DNA of 64,000 bases from Aquabacterium sp. (lineage in GTDB: Bacteria; Pseudomonadota; Gammaproteobacteria; Burkholderiales; Burkholderiaceae_C): assembly GCF_029946005.1 (NCBI RefSeq), contig NZ_JAQSDR010000015.1, positions 186,001 to 250,000 on the forward strand, in the 5' to 3' direction. The position numbers were made by a program, and so were the translations under genes. Positions 57,946-64,000 of the stretch are shown one piece after another. The notes below the pieces were generated by a model. It saw only the letters and a list, made by a program, of their open reading frames with translations, did not search any database and was not told the origin of the DNA. Position 1 is the stretch's first letter, and each line of letters begins with the position of its first letter.

Positions 57946-58446
57946 ATGCCCAGCCCCACTGCATTGCCCCTCCTCAAGGCCCTTGGCCTGGTCGCAATCC
58001 TGGGCGGGGTGCTGTACGGCGGCCTGGCCTGGCTGAATGCCGACGAGGATGTGGCCACGCCAGGCGCAGCCTCAGCGCCCAGCGGCGACTCGGTCCCGAA
58101 CCCGCCCCCTTCAGGCCCCGGCACCAAGCCCATGCCGGGGCGCCAAAATGCCAGAGACGTCGCCCAGGCCTATGCCAGCGATCGTCTGGCAGCAGACGCC
58201 CGCTTCAAAGGCCAGCGCCTGCAGATCCAGGGCGTGGTCAACAGCATTGAGCCCGGTCAAGGCCAGATCCTGCTGATCAACCTGGGGGCCGACGAGGGAC
58301 AAGCCGGGCTGCGCGCGGTGGTGGATGGCGGCAGCCAAGCCCTCGCCCGGCAAGCCGGGGTCGGCCAAGTCCTGAGCCTGGACTGCCTGAACCAGGGGCT
58401 GCTCCTCGGAGAGCCCGTGCTGAGCGACTGCCGCGTACTGCCTTGA
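57946..58446 (+). CDS. Membrane-anchored tRNA_anti-like (OB-fold) protein
   Basis: 166 aa with one N-terminal membrane helix (about 8-30), a Pro/Ser/Gly-rich linker (about 36-66) and a C-terminal domain that resembles the tRNA_anti-like OB fold family (AQAYASDRLAADARFKGQRLQIQGVVNSIE). Two cysteines near the end (DCLNQ, SDCRVLP). The domain is probably periplasmic. Function unknown; the family name does not imply tRNA binding. Confidence 0.75.
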   Translation: MPSPTALPLLKALGLVAILGGVLYGGLAWLNADEDVATPGAASAPSGDSVPNPPPSGPGTKPMPGRQNARDVAQAYASDRLAADARFKGQRLQIQGVVNSIEPGQGQILLINLGADEGQAGLRAVVDGGSQALARQAGVGQVLSLDCLNQGLLLGEPVLSDCRVLP

Positions 58447-58465
58447 TCCACCGCCACCCGGCATG

Positions 58466-58497
58466 AAAAAAGGCCACCGGCGGTGACACCGGTGGCC
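58466..58497 (-). terminator. Intrinsic terminator after the diheme cytochrome gene
   Basis: A perfect 9-bp stem (GGCCACCGG at 58472-58480, CCGGTGGCC at 58489-58497), loop of 8 nt, followed on the minus strand by six T (58471-58466). It ends transcription about 50 nt past the cytochrome gene. Confidence 0.85.
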
Positions 58498-58544
58498 AAA
58501 GATGTCTCAAGACATCCCAGGAGAGACTCAGGAAGTCAGGGTAC

Positions 58545-60860
58545 TCACAGCGTCAGCAGGTACTGGACCAGGTTGCCCACCTCGGCCCCCGACTTGGCAC
58601 ACCAGGGGTGCGGCGTGGCCGGCAAACCGATGGGGCCGGGCGCGCCGATCTCGGGGCCAAACTCGCGGCGCAGCTTCTGGTAGTCCCAATAGTAGTGGCC
58701 TTCATCGCCGGGCATGGTCACGAAGTACTTGTGGCGCTCGACGAAGGTGTTGCGCGCATCAGCCGTGGTGTCGAAGATGTTCTTCTTCTTGGCCTTGTAG
58801 ATGCGGAAGACATCGCCCTTGCGGTTCAGGTCAGGGAAGACCGCAGGCTGGTCTGGGGAGCCCAGTGCGGGCCGGGCCGGGGCGTGCAAGGTGTAGTACT
58901 GCTTGTACAAGCCAGAGCCTTCGCTGCAACGATCGGGGCTGACCAGGTCTTCCAAGTTGCGCACGTGGCCATCGGTGAGCAGGCCGCGCGACTGCACCCA
59001 ATACAGATTGCGCAAAAAGGTCACGCGGATGGACTGCTGCTTGTATTGGAAGTCCGACGGCGCGAAGAAGCGGCCCACCTCCTTCAAGGGGATCATCTTC
59101 TCGTTGGTGTTGGCGCCCAGCTTGTCCGAGTGACAAGAGGCACACGCCTGGTCGAACGCGGCCTTGCCCTGCGCCACGTTGGCCGCCACGCCGGGGTACT
59201 TCTGCCAGGTGTTTTGCACAAAAGCGCCTTCAGACGTGGCGGTGCTGCCTGTCTGCCCCAGCTTGCCGTTGGTCTTGAGCCAGCGGAACAGGCCGACGTT
59301 GCGCAGATCATCGTCGTCCTTGTCCAGCACCGACATGTAGGCGGTCAAGGCCTTGAGCGACTTCTGGTCCATCGAGCCCATGGCACCCTCGGGCTCCTGG
59401 GCGTGGATGTAGGAGCCCTCGAAGCCCACGTAGGACTCGGTGTGCGACAGCGAGCGGCGGATCGGCAAGTGGTTGGTCACGTTGGGGATGACCATGGGCG
59501 AGAACAGGTAGTCGTTGTCGTACTCCGTGCCTTCACCCGCCTTGCGTGTCATCGTCGATTCGGTGGCGCCGCCCGGCATCAGGTACAGCATCGGTGTCTT
59601 GTCCACCTTCTTGGTGCCGGTGGACCACGAGGGACCGGGCTCGTTGTCCACGATGTAGGCGAAGGTGGCGGTCGTGTCGGTGGTCTTGTCGCCCAGCACG
59701 GTCCAGCGCTGCGTCCACAAGGGGTTGGGCAGGCCGGGGAAGACCTTGGTGAGGTTGCCACTGCCCTTGCTGTAGCTGATCTTGTAGCCGTGGCAGGAGG
59801 CGCAGTTGAAGCCGATCCACTTGCCCTTTCCCAGCAGCGGGTGCGAGGACTGGGCGTAGCGGTAACCCACCCACCCGCTGTTGCTGGTCATGCCCGCGGT
59901 GAGCTGTGGCTCCACGAGCAGGAAGCCGGGGATGGGGCTTTCTTGCGGGTAGGGGTCGAAGTAGACATCGGCGATGGCCTCATCGGGCACTTGGCCAGCC
60001 ACCGTCTTGTGGGCGCCGAACAGCAGGGCCGGGTCGGCCACCTTGCGCGTGTAAGGGTCAATGGCCTTGCCACCGAAGATCTTGTCCCAGTCCAGGCTCT
60101 TGAACTTGTGGGCCACGCCCAGGCCATAGTCGTAGGACCAGAAGATCTGGCGGCCCAGCTTGGCCATCTCGGCGAAGCTGGTGTTACTGACATTGACCTC
60201 GATGGGCACGATGGCCTTGGTGTCGTCCGTCAGGGTCGAGACGATGTCGCAGTTGGGATTGGCCGGGGCCTCCAGGCGCGTCAACTGCGCGTCGATCACG
60301 TTGTGAGGCTGGCCGGGCTTCTTGATCGACAAGTTGTAGCCCGTGCGCTTTTGCACCTGCAGCTTCAAGGGGCCTTTGCTGGCATGAGACGGCACCCGGA
60401 ACTCGACCCGGGTGTCGGACCAGCTCTGCACATCCTTGGGCCAGCTGCTGCGCACCTTGCCGGTCTCGTAATTGGAGCTGGCCAGGATGTCGAGCTTCTG
60501 CTCGTACATGGTCAAGTCGGTCTCCAGCACGCGGCTGTTGCCGATCATGATCTTGCTGAAGTCAATGTCGGTGCCCGCACCGAAGCCACTGCCGATCAGC
60601 GTGACGGTGTCACCCGGCTTGAGCGAAGGCACCGCACTGCCACCGGCCGTCCAGACCAGCGCGCCGTTGACCAGCATCTGCTGGACCACCGGCTGCGCGA
60701 AGTTCTGGGCAGAAGCGGCGCGCTGCTGCTCACGCGGGGCATTGAAGCTGCACACCAGCTCCTGGTCCGGAAAATTGGGGGCCGCATGGCTGAGTGGTGC
60801 GCATGCGGCCAGGGCCAACAGCCCCAGCCTGGGCATCGCCCTGTGAAATTGATTGGCCAT
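58545..60860 (-). CDS. Secreted diheme c-type cytochrome with TIG-like domain
   Basis: Unusual 771-aa exported cytochrome. Signal peptide about 1-27 (ends SHAAP; a Cys at 20 makes a lipoprotein possible). Residues about 75-175 form a TIG/IPT-like beta-sandwich (KPGDTVTLIGSGFGAG ... VEFRVPSHASKGPLKLQV). Two haem motifs CASCH lie at 353-357 and 573-577. The region between holds IRRSLSHTESYVGFEGSY, loosely like MauG/diheme peroxidases. Haem spacing of about 220 residues and overall size recall rubber oxygenases (RoxA/LatA), but I cannot confirm that. Its 118-nt upstream gap separates it from a Crp/Fnr regulator, and ccsB-resB for haem attachment lie just upstream. Confidence 0.78.
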   Translation of the reverse strand: MANQFHRAMPRLGLLALAACAPLSHAAPNFPDQELVCSFNAPREQQRAASAQNFAQPVVQQMLVNGALVWTAGGSAVPSLKPGDTVTLIGSGFGAGTDIDFSKIMIGNSRVLETDLTMYEQKLDILASSNYETGKVRSSWPKDVQSWSDTRVEFRVPSHASKGPLKLQVQKRTGYNLSIKKPGQPHNVIDAQLTRLEAPANPNCDIVSTLTDDTKAIVPIEVNVSNTSFAEMAKLGRQIFWSYDYGLGVAHKFKSLDWDKIFGGKAIDPYTRKVADPALLFGAHKTVAGQVPDEAIADVYFDPYPQESPIPGFLLVEPQLTAGMTSNSGWVGYRYAQSSHPLLGKGKWIGFNCASCHGYKISYSKGSGNLTKVFPGLPNPLWTQRWTVLGDKTTDTTATFAYIVDNEPGPSWSTGTKKVDKTPMLYLMPGGATESTMTRKAGEGTEYDNDYLFSPMVIPNVTNHLPIRRSLSHTESYVGFEGSYIHAQEPEGAMGSMDQKSLKALTAYMSVLDKDDDDLRNVGLFRWLKTNGKLGQTGSTATSEGAFVQNTWQKYPGVAANVAQGKAAFDQACASCHSDKLGANTNEKMIPLKEVGRFFAPSDFQYKQQSIRVTFLRNLYWVQSRGLLTDGHVRNLEDLVSPDRCSEGSGLYKQYYTLHAPARPALGSPDQPAVFPDLNRKGDVFRIYKAKKKNIFDTTADARNTFVERHKYFVTMPGDEGHYYWDYQKLRREFGPEIGAPGPIGLPATPHPWCAKSGAEVGNLVQYLLTL

Positions 60861-60879
60861 GAAATACCCCCGGTCCAGC

Positions 60880-60899
60880 GTTCAACATTGAAGATGAAC
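60880..60899. promoter_or_regulatory. Nested inverted repeat ahead of the cytochrome gene
   Basis: TTCAACATTGAA (60881-60892) is an inverted repeat with 5-bp arms around CA, and GTTCA (60880-60884) also pairs with TGAAC (60895-60899). It lies 20-39 nt before the cytochrome start codon at 60860. It could be an operator or leader hairpin; it does not match the FNR (TTGAT-N4-ATCAA) or CRP consensus. Confidence 0.4.
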
Positions 60900-60978
60900 G
60901 CATGGTCGGGGGGCAGGCTGCGTGACGCTGTCGCCTGAACGACAAACGAGGGATAGACCTAGGAAGGGTCTGCCCGGA

Positions 60979-61734
60979 TCAGCCCGCAGCGGGCGCGCGC
61001 GAAGGCCCGATCTGCCCCAGCAAGGCCTTGTCCACACAGGACAAACCGGCCACGTCCGCCAGTCGTGCCCGGTCCAGCACCTCGATGCGCCCATAGGCGA
61101 TCTGCACCACGCCCTGGTCCTGCAGGTTTTGCAGGATCTGGTTGGTGGTCTGGCGCGACAGGCCCAGCATCATGCCCAGTTGCGACTGGCTGATGGGCAG
61201 CACGCAGTGGCCCTCCTTGCCCAAGGCAAAGGTCAGCATCACCAGGCGCCGGGTCAGGCGCATGTCGGCCGGCAGCAGGGCCAGGTCCTCCATGCCGATG
61301 AAGGCAAAGCGCACCTTCAGGGACATCAGCACGCCAAAGTCGCGCCAATAAACCGGGCGCCGAGACAACAACTCGTTGAGCGGCCCCATGGGCACGTACA
61401 ACAGGCGCGTGGCGACGTCGGCCACGGCATTGTGGGTGCGCGGCAAGTGGTCGAACAGGGCTATCTCGCCCAGCCACATCGGTGGCTCAACCATCGACAA
61501 GATGGCCTCCTTGCCTGACTCGGTCACCCCTGAGATGCGCAGGGTGCCTTCCAGCACTGCGTAAATGCCATCGGCCACATCCCCGCGGAAGAACAGGTGC
61601 TCGCCCACCTTCAGGCGTTTGGGCGTGGCCAGTTCCAGGAGGTCGTTCTCAAGACCGGACGACAGGCTTCCGAACCAGGCGTCGGTGCGCAATTGGGCCC
61701 GAAGCTCGGGCGTGACCCAAGAGGTGGCGCTCAC
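60979..61734 (-). CDS. Crp/Fnr-family transcriptional regulator
   Basis: 251 aa from a GTG at 61734 that overlaps the ccsB stop (GTGA). An N-terminal cyclic-nucleotide-binding-like barrel (VGEHLFFRGDVADGIYAVLEGTLRISG ... GEIALFDHLPRTHNAVADV) and a C-terminal Crp-type helix-turn-helix (ISQSQLGMMLGLSRQTTNQILQNLQ). It has no N-terminal iron-sulfur cysteines, so it is not a classical FNR; the ligand is unknown. It lies between ccsB and the diheme cytochrome gene, the likely targets by context. Confidence 0.9.
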   Translation of the reverse strand: MSATSWVTPELRAQLRTDAWFGSLSSGLENDLLELATPKRLKVGEHLFFRGDVADGIYAVLEGTLRISGVTESGKEAILSMVEPPMWLGEIALFDHLPRTHNAVADVATRLLYVPMGPLNELLSRRPVYWRDFGVLMSLKVRFAFIGMEDLALLPADMRLTRRLVMLTFALGKEGHCVLPISQSQLGMMLGLSRQTTNQILQNLQDQGVVQIAYGRIEVLDRARLADVAGLSCVDKALLGQIGPSRAPAAG

Positions 61735-63086
61735 AGCTGGCCGTAGGAGTGAAGGCCGGACAGGAACATGTTCACGCCCAGGAATGCGAACGAGGTGACC
61801 AGCAAGCCACCCAAAGCCCACCAGGCCGCGAAGGTGCCGCGCAGGCCCTTCATCAGGCGCATGTGCAGCCAGGCCGCGTAGTTCAGCCACACGATCAGGG
61901 CCCAGGTCTCTTTGGGATCCCAGCTCCAGTAGCCGCCCCAGGCCTCGGCGGCCCAGAAGGCGCCCAGGATGGTGGCGATGGTGAAGAAGGCAAAGCCCAC
62001 GGCGATGGCCTTGTACATGACGTCATCGAGCACCGCGAAGTCAGGCAGTTGCGCGGCCAGCTTGCGGCGCGCCCCCAGGATGGCGGCCACGATCACGGCG
62101 GCGATGCCAAAGTACACGGCCCAGTAACTGCTCAAGGCCTGCTCGGCACCGGGCTTGCTGCGGAACACCAAAGGCTCGAAGCACAGGGCCACACCGATCA
62201 GCCACAAGGGCGCCAGCTTCCACCAGCGGGTCTCGGTGGCGTGGGTCTTGACCAGGTAGGCAAAGGCCACCATGGCCGACATCGCGAAGGTGCCATAGCC
62301 GATGAAATTGGCGGGCACGTGCAGCTTCATCCACCAGCTTTGCAGGGCGGGCACCAAGGGTTGGATCTCGCTCGCGCCGCGCTCCAGGGCATACCAAAGC
62401 AAAAAGCCCACGGCCGCGCTGACCACCAGCATCACGAAGGCGCCCAAGGCCATCAAGGACTGCCCGGCCTTGGCGAAGCGGTCTTCGTAGTACAGCCAGA
62501 ACAGCGTGGTCATCCACGAGAACAGCACGAAGACTTCGTACAGGTTGCTGACCGGGATGTGGCCAATGTCAGGGGCGATCTGGTGGCTCTCGAACCAGCG
62601 CACGAAGGTGCCGACCAGGGCCATGAAAACGCCCGCCCACGCGATGCGTGAGCCCAGCCGCGCGCCGGTGACGCCTTTGCTGAACACGCCGATCCAGTAA
62701 AAGAGGGTGCTCATGAAGAACAGCACGCTCATCCACAAGATGGCGCTTTGGCTGGACAAAAAGTACTTGAGCCAGAACACCGTGTCGGCCTGCGCCAGGT
62801 CGGCGCCGTGGTCGTCGGTGGCTCGCATGTACAAGGTGATCGCACCCCAGGTGGCCAGGCCCGACAACAGCAGCAGCAAGCGGATCGGGCCCCAGAACCA
62901 GGCCAGGGCGATCACGCTGGGCACGGCCGCCACCAGGATGGCGCGCTCGTAGATGTCCATCGAATCGCCAAGGGCGTGGAAGGCCCAGCCGCCCAAGGCC
63001 ACCACGAGGGCCGCGAAGGCCCAGTCAAACAGCGAACGGCGCCAGCCGCCAGGGGCGGGCAAGGTGGGGTGGACGGAGGTGGTCAT
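61731..63086 (-). CDS. ccsB: Cytochrome c biogenesis protein CcsB (ResC/CcsA type)
   Basis: Integral membrane haem-handling protein of system II cytochrome c maturation, 451 aa with about eight to ten helices. The WWD signature AWGGYWSWDPKETWALI is near residue 380, with flanking conserved histidines (for example in WLHMR). With ResB it delivers haem to apocytochromes in the periplasm. It starts 21 nt after resB. Confidence 0.95.
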   Translation of the reverse strand: MTTSVHPTLPAPGGWRRSLFDWAFAALVVALGGWAFHALGDSMDIYERAILVAAVPSVIALAWFWGPIRLLLLLSGLATWGAITLYMRATDDHGADLAQADTVFWLKYFLSSQSAILWMSVLFFMSTLFYWIGVFSKGVTGARLGSRIAWAGVFMALVGTFVRWFESHQIAPDIGHIPVSNLYEVFVLFSWMTTLFWLYYEDRFAKAGQSLMALGAFVMLVVSAAVGFLLWYALERGASEIQPLVPALQSWWMKLHVPANFIGYGTFAMSAMVAFAYLVKTHATETRWWKLAPLWLIGVALCFEPLVFRSKPGAEQALSSYWAVYFGIAAVIVAAILGARRKLAAQLPDFAVLDDVMYKAIAVGFAFFTIATILGAFWAAEAWGGYWSWDPKETWALIVWLNYAAWLHMRLMKGLRGTFAAWWALGGLLVTSFAFLGVNMFLSGLHSYGQL

Positions 63087-63107
63087 GATGGGCTCACTAC
63101 TTTCAAA

Positions 63108-64000
63108 TCAGGCGCGCGCGTCAGGCGCCAGCACAGCGGTTTTGAGCCGCTCGAATTCGGCATCGGTGTCCAGGGTGTGTCGGGTGGCCGACAAAGCCAT
63201 CCTGACCTGCGTGCCACCACCAGCATCGTCGCTGTGCAGCCAGACCCAAAGGCGCCGCTCGCGAATGTAGAGCATGGCGAAAACCCCGACAATCAGCAAG
63301 ACACAACCCAGATAGACCACGTTGCGCCCCGGGGTGCGCGTGACCTGGAAAACGCTGGCTTGGCGCTGCTCGAAGCCGTCGAGCATCAGCACCACCGGCA
63401 CGGGGTACAAAAACGCGTCCGACATGGACAGCACCGACTGCGTCATGAAAGCGCGGGTCGAGTCCAACTCCATCGACAAAACGGGCAGGCCCGCTTTTTC
63501 ACGGCTCAGGTTCATCAGTTCGGCCAGGGCGCCGTTGAGGATGCGCACCAGGGTTTCCGACGTGGGTTCGCGCTGGGCCTCGGGCACCACTTTTTCAATG
63601 AAGTCCGACAGGGCCTGAAGGCCGCCGGACGCTTGCGTGGGCGCAGGCTCACCTTCCTCACGCGGCGCCACGATGGCCCCGGCGAACAAATCCAGGGCGC
63701 GCTGGGCCGACACTGCCAGTTGGGCGGCCAGTTCGGGGCGATCGGGCGGGGCACCATTCAGAGAAAAGCGGCGCACCGCCTCGCGGCGCATGGCCTCGTC
63801 GCCCAAAGCTTGGCGCAGGCGCAACCAGCCTTCCATGCTGTTGTTCTCGTCGGCCGGCACGCGCAGGAAGCGGAAATTGTCGGAGGGCGTGTCACGCACC
63901 CCCAGCAGGAACAGGGCTTGGCCGTTGAGGTTCACCGGCACCATGTAGTTTTGGTACTCACGCGCCTGGCCCGCCGCATCGCGCAGCTTGTAGGTCACCG
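63108..64000 (-). CDS. Cytochrome c biogenesis protein ResB (N-terminal part missing)
   Basis: The other half of system II haem ligation. The frame runs past the right edge; only the C-terminal 297 residues are visible, and the apparent start near 63998 is an internal codon. Visible parts: periplasmic segment (YMVPVNLNGQALFLLGVRD), a final membrane helix (NVVYLGCVLLIVGVFAMLYI) and the typical basic RERRLWVWL junction before the cytoplasmic tail. Pairing with ccsB settles the call. Confidence 0.93.
   Translation of the reverse strand, partial: VTYKLRDAAGQAREYQNYMVPVNLNGQALFLLGVRDTPSDNFRFLRVPADENNSMEGWLRLRQALGDEAMRREAVRRFSLNGAPPDRPELAAQLAVSAQRALDLFAGAIVAPREEGEPAPTQASGGLQALSDFIEKVVPEAQREPTSETLVRILNGALAELMNLSREKAGLPVLSMELDSTRAFMTQSVLSMSDAFLYPVPVVLMLDGFEQRQASVFQVTRTPGRNVVYLGCVLLIVGVFAMLYIRERRLWVWLHSDDAGGGTQVRMALSATRHTLDTDAEFERLKTAVLAPDARA

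Noticed and set aside
58608-60938. A 776-codon plus-strand frame opposite the diheme cytochrome
   Set aside because: His/Val/Leu/Gln-rich translation without any domain; an effect of strong third-position GC bias in the real minus-strand gene.

Overview
This 64-kb window is a GC-rich chromosomal segment of a betaproteobacterium. Gene content and order point to Burkholderiales, most likely the Comamonadaceae or the neighbouring Leptothrix/Aquabacterium group: tsaB-rimI-udg, a LysM gene beside dprA opposite def-fmt, ResB/CcsB (system II) cytochrome maturation, purE-purK-sua5, and a pilV-W-X-Y1 minor-pilin cluster. Species cannot be fixed from the sequence. I saw no rRNA, tRNA, CRISPR, transposase or integrase. 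The region reads as mostly core genome with a few accessory genes.

Layout. 1-7.6 kb: kdpA (cut by the left edge), kdpB, kdpC, kdpD and kdpE, the high-affinity K+ ATPase with its sensor and regulator. 7.6-9.5 kb: a hairpin-rich leader followed by one reading frame holding two complete PEP-CTERM proteins in tandem. 9.6-13.6 kb (minus): LysM protein, dprA, lipB, lipA. 13.8-19.7 kb (plus): def, fmt, htpX, then a CHASE-PAS-GGDEF-EAL protein. 19.7-30.0 kb (minus): a collinear run of hemJ, VanZ-like, small protein, 2Fe-2S ferredoxin, alpha/beta hydrolase, dacA, DUF493, yajC, secD, secF and DUF1631. 30.1-30.3 kb: a strong candidate small RNA, antisense in direction to hemB, with its own promoter and terminator. 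30.3-32.5 kb: hemB and a CorA-like transporter. 32.5-34.7 kb (minus): tsaB, rimI, udg. 34.8-36.6 kb: dacB and a SemiSWEET. 36.6-40.8 kb (minus): purE, purK, sua5, SGNH-like lipoprotein. 40.8-43.6 kb (plus): thioredoxin-TPR protein, hydrolase, sulfurtransferase. 43.6-51.7 kb (minus): pilin, fimT, pilV, pilW, pilX, pilY1 and a TonB-like protein. 52.0-54.4 kb: glcE and glcF. 54.5-58.4 kb: nitrilase-family amidase, TonB-dependent receptor with a small partner gene, OB-fold protein. 58.5-64 kb (minus): resB (cut by the right edge), ccsB, a Crp/Fnr regulator and a large diheme cytochrome with a TIG-like domain.

The observations most worth following are: (1) the roughly 114-nt sRNA at 30.1-30.2 kb, with a consensus-like promoter, four hairpins, an anti-Shine-Dalgarno-like loop and an intrinsic terminator; (2) the two-cassette PEP-CTERM polyprotein at 7.9-9.5 kb; (3) the coupled ccsB/Crp regulator/diheme TIG-cytochrome block at 58.5-63 kb. 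Two enzymes also show altered catalytic signatures: DacA with KTS in place of KTG, and an SGNH protein with GDE in place of GDS.
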